Assembly: GCF_018918125.1 (NCBI RefSeq)
Contig: NZ_JAHLQA010000035.1
Coordinates: 114,006-178,005, forward strand
DNA: 64,000 nucleotides
Direction of reading: 5' to 3'
From: Blautia sp. MSJ-19
Lineage (GTDB): Bacteria > Bacillota > Clostridia > Lachnospirales > Lachnospiraceae
Every line of letters begins with the position of its first letter. The first letter of the stretch is position 1. The notes below the pieces were generated by a model. The model had not been told where the DNA came from. It did not search any database and saw only the letters and a list, made by a program, of their open reading frames with translations. Position numbers and translations under genes: made by a program. This document shows positions 36,032-43,083 of this stretch, in pieces.

Positions 36032-37267
36032 TCAGCCGATATGTGTAGCTCCGACTGCACGAATATCCATCGGATAAACATTCTCTCTGCCAACAAATTT
36101 GGAAATGTATTCTACATAGTTGTCCTGCTCTTTTTCCGGTACGATCGCTGCAATCACACCTGCAAATCCACCACCATGGACACGGCATACACCTGCGCCG
36201 ATCTTCTTAAGGAAAAGCTGTGTCAGTGCAAGAGTTCTTGTAATCTTCTGCTCATGGAAATCTTTCATAGTATAACAGTTCTGAAGAAGTTCCCATGAAG
36301 ATCTTCCGGATTCATCGATCAGTTCAAGGAATTTATCATAATCATCACGATGAATTGCATCTGCTGCTTCTTCTACTCGGGAAGTCTCACCAAAGAAATG
36401 AAGGGCACGCAGAACTGCTCTGTCATCTTCAATCTCATTGCAATGTTCAAGAAGCGCATCCACATTTGTCTCATGAAGAAGTTCTACCCCAAGTACTTTC
36501 GCAACTGCTTTCATTTCACCCGGAATTTCAGAATATTCCTGGCTGAGATCTGCATGACCTTTTCCTGTATTTACGATAACCAGTTTGTAACCGAATTTAC
36601 CAAAAGAGAAATCCAGTTTGCTGTACTCCAGATTATCTCTGTCCGCAAAATCGAAAAGCACCGGACCACCGACCGCACATGCCATCTGATCCATCATTCC
36701 AGAGGCTTTGTCCCAGTATACGTTCTCTGCGTACTGGCCAACTTTTGCATAATCATTAAAGGACATCTTGCTTTCATTGAAGAAATAATCCACGATGGTA
36801 CAGATCAGCATTTCAAAAGATGCAGAAGAGCTGACTCCTGCTGCTGCGATTACATTGGTGCTTACATATGCATCAAATCCACCTGTCTTGAATCCATTCT
36901 TCTGAGCACCTTCCATCATTCCGGCTACAAGGGCTGCAGTACCTTTTTTGTAGTTGTTTTTGCTGAGTTTTGTAAGATCTACAACGATCTCATCTCTGTA
37001 TCCCTCACTTGTAATATGAATCACCTGTGTTCCATTCGGATACGCAGCTCCGATCGTATCCAGATTGATACTTCCTGCAATTACTTTTCCACCATTATGG
37101 TCTGTATGATTTCCGATAATCTCTGTTCTTCCTGCTGCAGTAAAGTACTCTGCTTTATCCTGTTTGTAAATCTTTACAAAATTATCTGCAAGATTTTTGA
37201 ATCGTGCGCCGCTGATTTCTGTTTCACCGTAGATTTCCTGAAGTTTTGCTGTTTCTGGTAAATTCAT
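36032..37267 (-). CDS. galK: Galactokinase
   Basis: A 411-residue GHMP kinase phosphorylating galactose in the Leloir pathway. Seen: GRTEIIGNHTDHNGG (galactokinase signature, Asn in place of Glu before HTD), GVSSSASFEMLI (ATP motif) and the C-terminal RVHGGGFAGVI. No galT or galE is adjacent. It is divergent from an AraC-type regulator; the -10 box on the minus strand is TATAAT at 37339-37334 with no good -35, which fits activator dependence. Confidence 0.96.
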   Translation of the reverse strand: MNLPETAKLQEIYGETEISGARFKNLADNFVKIYKQDKAEYFTAAGRTEIIGNHTDHNGGKVIAGSINLDTIGAAYPNGTQVIHITSEGYRDEIVVDLTKLSKNNYKKGTAALVAGMMEGAQKNGFKTGGFDAYVSTNVIAAAGVSSSASFEMLICTIVDYFFNESKMSFNDYAKVGQYAENVYWDKASGMMDQMACAVGGPVLFDFADRDNLEYSKLDFSFGKFGYKLVIVNTGKGHADLSQEYSEIPGEMKAVAKVLGVELLHETNVDALLEHCNEIEDDRAVLRALHFFGETSRVEEAADAIHRDDYDKFLELIDESGRSSWELLQNCYTMKDFHEQKITRTLALTQLFLKKIGAGVCRVHGGGFAGVIAAIVPEKEQDNYVEYISKFVGRENVYPMDIRAVGATHIG

Positions 37268-37370
37268 GCCCCTGTTCTCCTTTTACATTATATTTATACA
37301 TTATCTCACTGCCCGTACGCTGTTGATAATTTCATTATACTGCTTTTTCAATAAAATACCTTGATAAATC

Positions 37371-37453
37371 TGCGAAAAACAGGTAAAATCTTGCGTTTTT
37401 ATTGATTTTTCATGTATAATAAAGGTAATTTTCTGCGTTTAAAATTTTACGCA
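37371..37453. promoter_or_regulatory. Phased TGCG half-sites in the galK/AraC divergent region
   Basis: TGCG occurs at 37371, 37392 and 37434, intervals of 21 and 42 bp, that is two and four helical turns; the last forms an inverted repeat TGCGT with ACGCA (37434-37453). The first lies next to the expected galK -35 region. AraC-family proteins bind direct half-sites about 21 bp apart, so these are candidate sites for the divergent regulator. The regulator's own -10 is TATAAT at 37415-37420, between the sites. Confidence 0.5.
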
Positions 37454-37504
37454 ATACATTTTGATCTACTATCTATGTTTTATTTGTTATAGAAAGGCTT
37501 TTTT

Positions 37505-38389
37505 ATGCAGATTATCACAAATCAGTTTCAGAAAGAATTAAAAAAGCATGGCAGCGACCATTTTCCATTTCTGGTCAGCTATCAGTGTCTGTCGGAATAT
37601 GATTCCAATTCTTTTCTGTGGCACTGTCATCCGGAAATCGAGATCACCTATGTAAAAAAGGGCTGTATGCATTATCGGGTCAACAATCGCTCCTTTCATC
37701 TGAAAGAAGGGGACATTGTTTTCTGTAATTCCAATGCACTGCATTCCGGTGAAATGGAAAATCAAAAGGACTGTTCCTATATTCCGATTACATTTGATCC
37801 CAAACTGATCTACGGATTCTTTCAGAGCACAATATGCACCAAGTACGTGGAGCCTGTCATTCAGAATCTTGCCGTATGTGCTGTACATATTGATTACAGC
37901 GAAGACTGGCACAAAGTTTTTCGTGATCGAATGCTGGAAGTTATCGATCTCGACAAAAAGCAGCCTGATTTCTATGAGCTGGACATCTCCATACGCATGC
38001 AGATCATGTGGAAGTTGCTGGCAGAACATCTTCCGCATCAGCCAATCACGTCCGCATCTGACCTTACAGAATACGAACGGATCCGCAAAATCCTTTCCTA
38101 CGTGGAAAAAAATTATATGAATCAGATTTCACTTGCAGATATTTCTGAGCATATTCATCTCTGCGAAAGTGAATGCACACGGCTGTTCAAACGGCATATG
38201 AACACAACGCTCTTTTCCTTTCTTCAGGAATATCGTATCGAACGAAGCCTGGAATATCTGAGCACCAGAGAATCCATCAGCAATATTGCCGAAAAAACAG
38301 GGTTTTCCGATTCAAATTACTATTCCAAAGTATTTGCAAGGATAAAGGGCTGCAGCCCGAGAGAATACCGGAAAAATCTGTTAAAATAA
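37505..38389 (+). CDS. AraC-family transcriptional regulator
   Basis: A 294-residue regulator with an N-terminal cupin sensing domain (FLWHCHPEIEITYVKKGCMHYRVNN, LKEGDIVFCNSNALHS) and a C-terminal double helix-turn-helix (ISLADISEHIHLCESECTRLFKRH, ISNIAEKTGFSDSNYYSKVFARIKGCSPREYRK). It is transcribed away from galK, 237 bp apart, and is its probable activator, sensing galactose or a related sugar. The next gene (HD domain) begins 40 bases after the stop and may be read through. Confidence 0.94.
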   Translation: MQIITNQFQKELKKHGSDHFPFLVSYQCLSEYDSNSFLWHCHPEIEITYVKKGCMHYRVNNRSFHLKEGDIVFCNSNALHSGEMENQKDCSYIPITFDPKLIYGFFQSTICTKYVEPVIQNLAVCAVHIDYSEDWHKVFRDRMLEVIDLDKKQPDFYELDISIRMQIMWKLLAEHLPHQPITSASDLTEYERIRKILSYVEKNYMNQISLADISEHIHLCESECTRLFKRHMNTTLFSFLQEYRIERSLEYLSTRESISNIAEKTGFSDSNYYSKVFARIKGCSPREYRKNLLK

Positions 38390-38429
38390 TCTTTATATAT
38401 AAAAAGAAAACTTAAGGAGATAACGCTCT

Positions 38430-39209
38430 ATGAATTATAAAGATGCCAAAAAAGAATTTGAAAATTATCTGGACGGTTATGACCGCACAAACGACAAAGT
38501 CCGTCTGAAAATCATCCATACTTATGGAGTTGTGCATGCCATGGAAGAAATCTGCCACCGTATGCATCTCTCAGAAGAAGATACGGAACTCGCACGCATC
38601 ATTGCTCTGCTTCATGATATCGGACGTTTCGAGCAGTTAAAACGCTTTGACAGTTTTGAACCGACAACCATGGACCATGCAGCTTATGGTGTAAAAGTCT
38701 TATTTGACGAAGGCATGATCCGCCGTTTCGTCCCTGAAAATACCTGGGATGAAATTATCCTCACAGCAATTGCAAAACACAGTGATTTCAAACTGGAGGG
38801 AATCAACGATTCCCGTACTCTGCTTCATGCACGCCTGATCCGTGATGCCGATAAGCTGGACAACTGCCGTGTCAAACTACATGACGACCTCCTGGTCTTT
38901 ATGGGTGCATCCGGAGAAGAAATCGGTGCACAGGAGATCACTCCAGTTGTTTATGATACGGTTTTCAAAAACCAGTGTATCTATTCCCCCGACCGCATCA
39001 CCAGGATGGATTACTGGGTATCCTATGTCGCATATTTCTGCGATATTTATTTCCGTGCCAGTTTCGACATCATCGAGGAACACGATTACCTGAACAAGAT
39101 TATCGACCGGATTCCATACAGCAATCCCGATACCCAGCAACAGATGGAACAGATTCGTACTCACCTTGCAGAGTTTATTCATAATGCGCCGGGGTGTGAA
39201 TGGATTTAA
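38430..39209 (+). CDS. HD-domain phosphohydrolase
   Basis: A 259-residue soluble HD-superfamily protein. Seen: KIIHTYGVVHAMEEICHRM with an upstream metal His, the HD motif LLHDIGRFEQ, TMDHAAYGVKVLF, ILTAIAKHSDFKL and LIRDADKLDNCR, so the full set of HD metal ligands appears present. Substrate is unknown; nucleotides or small phosphates are typical. AAGGAG precedes the ATG. It is the last gene before the toxin-like cassette. Confidence 0.88.
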   Translation: MNYKDAKKEFENYLDGYDRTNDKVRLKIIHTYGVVHAMEEICHRMHLSEEDTELARIIALLHDIGRFEQLKRFDSFEPTTMDHAAYGVKVLFDEGMIRRFVPENTWDEIILTAIAKHSDFKLEGINDSRTLLHARLIRDADKLDNCRVKLHDDLLVFMGASGEEIGAQEITPVVYDTVFKNQCIYSPDRITRMDYWVSYVAYFCDIYFRASFDIIEEHDYLNKIIDRIPYSNPDTQQQMEQIRTHLAEFIHNAPGCEWI

Positions 39210-39231
39210 TATACACACAATTTGTCATATC

Positions 39232-39247
39232 TTGTCGAATCCTGTCA
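39232..39247 (+). repeat. 16-bp direct repeat, left copy
   Basis: TTGTCGAATCCTGTCA, identical to 39580-39595. Here it is part of three TGTC words spaced exactly 10 bp apart (39223, 39233, 39243), lying just upstream of the small-RNA promoter. Confidence 0.8.
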
Positions 39248-39268
39248 AACGATTCTTGTTTTTGTATA

Positions 39269-39297
39269 TTGTAAGCAATACATGCATATGCTATAAT
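39269..39297 (+). promoter_or_regulatory. Strong promoter of the candidate small RNA
   Basis: TTGTAA (39269-39274), 17-bp spacer, perfect TATAAT (39292-39297) preceded by TGC, an extended -10. No reading frame follows before the terminator at 39345-39376. Confidence 0.7.
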
Positions 39298-39303
39298 GTC
39301 ATC

Positions 39304-39378
39304 AGAAACTTATAATGATACTGTCCAAGTACCTAAAAGAAACGAAAAACCCTCGGAGTGCCATCCGAGGGTTTTTCT
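39304..39378 (+). ncRNA. Candidate small RNA (possible antitoxin)
   Basis: A promoter-to-terminator unit of about 75 bases without an open frame. It points towards the 28-residue peptide gene on the other strand and shares the terminator hairpin, so the two transcripts would overlap at their 3' ends. This is the txpA/ratA-type layout of type I toxin-antitoxin pairs. The start is estimated from the -10 box. Confidence 0.5.
39345..39376. terminator. Bidirectional intrinsic terminator
   Basis: A perfect 13-bp stem AAAAACCCTCGGA / TCCGAGGGTTTTT with a six-base loop. It ends the small RNA on the plus strand and lies 48 bases after the peptide stop on the minus strand. Confidence 0.92.
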
Positions 39379-39423
39379 ATTCCGTTTTTTATGTGATGGC
39401 TTATACCACAGGCTGGTCACCAA

Positions 39424-39510
39424 CTATTTATCGCCATCCAACCATTTGTTGATGCAGTGACACACTACACCAGCCATAACGGCGATTATAAAACTTATAA
39501 TGCTGTCCAT
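39424..39510 (-). CDS. 28-residue hydrophobic peptide, possible type I toxin
   Basis: A short frame with a near-perfect ribosome binding site, AAGGAGGG five bases before ATG. The peptide starts MDSIISFIIAVMAGVV, a single membrane-spanning stretch, continues CHCINKWLDGDK and ends there. Small membrane peptides ending in a CKWLDG-like tail recur in Firmicutes and I recall them as unannotated. Upstream is an extended -10 (TGC TATCCT, 39559-39554). The convergent small RNA with a shared terminator and the flanking 16-bp repeats suggest a self-contained toxin-antitoxin cassette. Toxicity is inference; a small regulatory membrane peptide is the alternative. Confidence 0.65.
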   Translation of the reverse strand: MDSIISFIIAVMAGVVCHCINKWLDGDK

Positions 39511-39579
39511 ATTTTCCCTCCTTCCCGCACCTGTGGGAAGCGGTAACATTTTCAGGATAGCACATATCGTACTTTATTT

Positions 39580-39595
39580 TTGTCGAATCCTGTCA
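39580..39595 (+). repeat. 16-bp direct repeat, right copy
   Basis: TTGTCGAATCCTGTCA, second copy, 348 bp from the first. It overlaps the stop codon of spmA, so the repeat may come from spmA and mark where the cassette joined. Confidence 0.8.
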
Positions 39596-40174
39596 TCCTT
39601 GTTGCATTTTTATCTTCTGCATGATTTTACAGAAAATCACTGCCACTGCGGTGCTTACGGCAGTGGCAAGGATTGCCGGGCCAACGATCGCCGTCGGATC
39701 TGTGCTTCCGTATTTCGCACGATAGGCGATCATGTTGACTGGAATGAGTTGCAGCGAAGAGACGTTAATGATAAGAAATGTACACATCTCATTACTTGCA
39801 GTACTGCCAGGAGAACGAACAGAAAGTTCCTCCATTGCACACAATCCAGAACTCGTACTTGCCCAGGACAGTCCCAGCATGTTTGAAAGAAAATTCAGGC
39901 AGATATAATGCGCTGCTTTTGAATCTGTCTCCAGTTCCGGAAATAAAAAACAAATGATCCACCTCATCCGTCCTGCAAGAGCCGTCACAAGTCCGGAATT
40001 TTCTGCAATCTTCATCATGCCGGTCCACATCGCAGTAATTCCTGCCATCGAAATACAGAGATTCACTCCCTCCCCCGCACACGAGACTAATGCCTTTGAA
40101 ACCCCATCCAAATTTCCCGTCAGCGTCCCATATATGATTCCAATTATGATCATTCCACCCCAGAGATATGTCAT
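39593..40174 (-). CDS. spmA: Spore maturation protein A
   Basis: A 193-residue membrane protein, partner of SpmB in spore core dehydration. Seen: WGGMIIIGIIYGTLTGNLDGVSKALV, GEGVNLCISMAGITAMWTGMMKIAE, LNFLSNMLGLSWASTSSGLCAMEEL and CTFLIINVSSLQLIPVNMIAYR. ATG at 40174 is preferred over 40192 because GAGGCGGG lies just upstream. The partner gene is separated by galK, an AraC regulator, an HD gene and the peptide cassette. Confidence 0.93.
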   Translation of the reverse strand: MTYLWGGMIIIGIIYGTLTGNLDGVSKALVSCAGEGVNLCISMAGITAMWTGMMKIAENSGLVTALAGRMRWIICFLFPELETDSKAAHYICLNFLSNMLGLSWASTSSGLCAMEELSVRSPGSTASNEMCTFLIINVSSLQLIPVNMIAYRAKYGSTDPTAIVGPAILATAVSTAVAVIFCKIMQKIKMQQG

Positions 40175-40256
40175 ACTCCCGCCTCTTAGCAAACACCGTT
40201 ATTCCATTTTATGCCTGTCATGTTTTCTTCAACACCTTCTTTTTCTGCATCGAAAA

Positions 40257-40296
40257 AATGTACTGTACGTCAGATTCGATGTCAATAAGTTGACAT
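40257..40296 (-). promoter_or_regulatory. Predicted spmA promoter with overlapping inverted repeat
   Basis: On the minus strand TTGACA (40285-40280), 17-bp spacer, TACATT (40262-40257). The -35 is one arm of a perfect inverted repeat ATGTCAA-TAAG-TTGACAT (40279-40296), a possible operator. In the 357-bp gap 40175-40531 nothing else was seen apart from the two hairpins near its right end. Confidence 0.4.
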
Positions 40297-40434
40297 AACA
40301 CTTGATTCCAGCACCGGGAATAGAGCATCCCCATAAATCGATGCTGACGGCTTAATATAATAGGCATATCAGACATCGAGAAACAGCATAGTTATCCAGC
40401 ACGATGCCCGCTGGCCATTAAAGGAAAAAATAAG

Positions 40435-40464
40435 AAAAGCCCACAGCATTTGCCATGAGCTTTT
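40435..40464 (-). terminator. Intrinsic terminator downstream of glgP
   Basis: On the minus strand AAAAGCTCA...TGGGCTTTT forms an interrupted stem followed by TTTTCTTATTTTTT. It is the second hairpin after the glgP stop. Confidence 0.6.
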
Positions 40465-40471
40465 TCAGAGT

Positions 40472-40498
40472 CAGATGGGACGAATCACGTCCCATCTG
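40472..40498. terminator. Hairpin after glgP
   Basis: A perfect 11-bp stem CAGATGGGACG / CGTCCCATCTG with a five-base loop, 34 bases after the glgP stop, without its own T-run. It probably stabilises the 3' end or works with the next hairpin. Confidence 0.6.
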
Positions 40499-40531
40499 CA
40501 TAAATCATAAAGAACGATTTGATGAAAGTTT

Positions 40532-42988
40532 TTATTTGATGAATACTTTGTCCAGATGCCAGATATCCTCTACATACTCTTCAATTGTTCTGTCAGATGT
40601 AAATTTACCTGCGCATGCTGTGTTCAGCATAGCCATACGAGCCCAGCCTTTTTCATCTTTGTATGCTTCTTCTACTTTCTTCTGTGCTGCTGCATAGGAG
40701 CGGAAGTCTGCAAGAATGAAGTACTGGTCTGCTCTCTCTCCACCATTCTGGTTGAGGAGTGAGTTGTACAGGTCACGGAACAGTTCTGTATCAGAAGAGA
40801 ATGTTCCATTGACAAGCTCTGTCAGTACCTGACGGATCTCATCATCTGTGTTGTAGATGACTCTCGGATCATATCCGCCATTGTTTTCGTAATTGATAAC
40901 TTCATCTGCGCTCAGACCGAAGATAAATGCGTTTTCTTTACCAACTTCGTCAACGATCTCAACGTTCGCACCATCCATGGTTCCCAGAGTCGGTGCACCA
41001 TTCAGCATGAACTTCATGTTACCTGTACCGGAAGCCTCTTTACTTGCAGTAGAGATCTGCTCAGAAACATCTGCTGCTGCAAAGATCATCTCAGCGTTGG
41101 ATACACGATAGTTCTCGATGAATACAACTTTCAGTTTGCCTTCGATAGATGCATCATTGTTTACAACATCTGCTACAGAGTTGATCAGTTTGATGATCTT
41201 CTTGGCACGTGCATAACCTGCAGATGCTTTTGCACCGAAGATAAATGTTCTTGGATAAAAATCCATTTCCGGATGTTTCTTGATCTGGTCATACAGATAG
41301 ATTACATGCAGGATGTTCAGAAGCTGACGTTTGTACTCATGAAGTCTCTTAACCTGTACATCGAAGATAGAACGTGGATTTACTTCTACTCCGTTATGCT
41401 CCAGAATGTATTTTGCCAGACGGACTTTGTTCTGATATTTGATGTTCATGAATTCCTGCTGTGCTTTTTCATCATCCACATAAACTTTCAGTTTGCTGAT
41501 CTGAGACAGATCTGTGATCCATTCCGGTCCGATATGATCTGTTACCCAGTCTGCAAGCAGCTGGTTTCCGTGAAGCAGGAAACGTCTCTGAGTGATACCG
41601 TTTGTCTTGTTGTTGAATTTCTCCGGCATCATTTCGTAGAAGTCTTTCAGTTCCTGTTTCTTAAGAATCTCTGTATGAAGTTTTGCAACACCGTTTACAG
41701 AGTAGCCTGCAACGATTGCAAGGTGAGCCATTTTTACCTGTCCATCATAGAGGATTGCCATCTTCTTGATCTTGTCATAGTTTCCAGGATATTTTGCCTG
41801 AATGTCAAGAATGAAACGACGGTTGATCTCTTCGATGATCTGGTATACACGTGGAAGCAGTCTGGAGAACAGCTCAACCGGCCATTTCTCAAGAGCCTCA
41901 GCCATGATGGTATGGTTTGTGTAAGCAACACATTTGGTTGTTACAGACCATGCATCATCCCATCCAAGTCCTTCTTCGTCCATAAGGATACGCATAAGTT
42001 CTGCTACAGCTACTGTCGGATGAGTATCGTTCATCTGGAAAGTAACTTTTTCGTGCAGCTTCATGATATCTTTGTGGTTCTTTTTGTATTTGTCGATAGC
42101 AGCCTGGAGACTTGCAGATACGAAGAAGTACTGCTGTTTCAGACGCAGCTCTTTACCTGCCATATGGTTGTCGTTCGGATAAAGAACTTCTACGATATTG
42201 CGGGCAAGGTTTTCCTGCTCAACTGCTTTTTTGTAATCACCTTTGTCAAAGGAATCAAGCTCGAAGTCTACGATCGGTTCTGCATCCCAAATTCTTAAAG
42301 TGTTTACGATCTTGTTGTTATATCCTACGATCGGCATATCAAACGGAACAGCTTTTACTGCCTGATATCCCTTGTGAACAAATTTATTGGATCCTGTTGC
42401 CGGATCATATTCAACATCAACATATCCGCCGAAGTGAACTTCTTTTGCGTATTCCGGACGACGAAGTTCGAATGGATATCCGTTTTTCAGCCAGTTATCC
42501 GGTACTTCTACCTGATATCCGTCTTTGATCTGCTGTTTGAACATACCATAACGATAACGGATACCACATCCATATGCACTGTAGTTAAGCGTTGCAAGAG
42601 AATCCAGGAAGCATGCTGCCAGACGGCCCAGACCACCGTTTCCAAGTGCCGGGTCCGGCTCCTGATCCTCAATTGCGTTGATATCAAGTCCGAGCTCATC
42701 CAGAGCTTCTTTTACTTCTTTGTATGCAGTCAGGTTGATCAGGTTGTTTCCAAGTGCACGACCCATCAGGAATTCCATGGACATATAGTACACGGTTTTC
42801 GGATCCTGCTCTTTGTATGCATTCTGTGTCTCAAGCCAGTTATCAATGATAACGTCTTTTACAGTGTAGCATACAGCCTGGAAAATCTGCTCCTGTGTAG
42901 CTTCTTCGAGTTTTTTACGATAAAGGAATTTAACGTTTTCCTTTACGCTCTCTTTGAAAGCTTCTTTTTTGAACTGCTTGTCGATCAT
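40532..42988 (-). CDS. glgP: Glycogen/maltodextrin phosphorylase
   Basis: An 818-residue pyridoxal-phosphate enzyme releasing glucose-1-phosphate from alpha-glucans. Seen: YYMSMEFLMGRALGNNLINL, DQEPDPALGNGGLGRLAACFLDS, NGITQRRFLL, VQVKRLHEYKRQLLNILH, and the cofactor-Lys segment EASGTGNMKFMLNGAPTLGT. Length is standard. It precedes nothing on its transcript. GGAGG before ATG; a six-base inverted repeat GCACAG/CTGTGC lies just upstream (43004-43020) with no clear function. Confidence 0.97.
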   Translation of the reverse strand: MIDKQFKKEAFKESVKENVKFLYRKKLEEATQEQIFQAVCYTVKDVIIDNWLETQNAYKEQDPKTVYYMSMEFLMGRALGNNLINLTAYKEVKEALDELGLDINAIEDQEPDPALGNGGLGRLAACFLDSLATLNYSAYGCGIRYRYGMFKQQIKDGYQVEVPDNWLKNGYPFELRRPEYAKEVHFGGYVDVEYDPATGSNKFVHKGYQAVKAVPFDMPIVGYNNKIVNTLRIWDAEPIVDFELDSFDKGDYKKAVEQENLARNIVEVLYPNDNHMAGKELRLKQQYFFVSASLQAAIDKYKKNHKDIMKLHEKVTFQMNDTHPTVAVAELMRILMDEEGLGWDDAWSVTTKCVAYTNHTIMAEALEKWPVELFSRLLPRVYQIIEEINRRFILDIQAKYPGNYDKIKKMAILYDGQVKMAHLAIVAGYSVNGVAKLHTEILKKQELKDFYEMMPEKFNNKTNGITQRRFLLHGNQLLADWVTDHIGPEWITDLSQISKLKVYVDDEKAQQEFMNIKYQNKVRLAKYILEHNGVEVNPRSIFDVQVKRLHEYKRQLLNILHVIYLYDQIKKHPEMDFYPRTFIFGAKASAGYARAKKIIKLINSVADVVNNDASIEGKLKVVFIENYRVSNAEMIFAAADVSEQISTASKEASGTGNMKFMLNGAPTLGTMDGANVEIVDEVGKENAFIFGLSADEVINYENNGGYDPRVIYNTDDEIRQVLTELVNGTFSSDTELFRDLYNSLLNQNGGERADQYFILADFRSYAAAQKKVEEAYKDEKGWARMAMLNTACAGKFTSDRTIEEYVEDIWHLDKVFIK

Positions 42989-43051
42989 CGCGTTTCCTCC
43001 TTAATCGCACAGTATTGCTGTGCATCTTTAATTACCCCAATTTTTGCAAAT

Positions 43052-43077
43052 CATGCCCGGTATATTTACCGGGCATG
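43052..43077 (-). terminator. Hairpin terminator after ileS
   Basis: A perfect 11-bp stem CATGCCCGGTA / TACCGGGCATG with loop TATT, starting seven bases after the ileS stop. The T-tract that follows on the minus strand is weak. Confidence 0.65.
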
Positions 43078-43083
43078 AGCTCA

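Noticed and set aside
39233..39239. TGTCGAA read as a Spo0A box (also at 39581)
   Set aside because: The word matches the 0A-box core, but it sits in an identical 16-bp repeat at a gene end and a 10-bp TGTC array, so the repeat explanation fits better; it cannot be excluded for the left copy.
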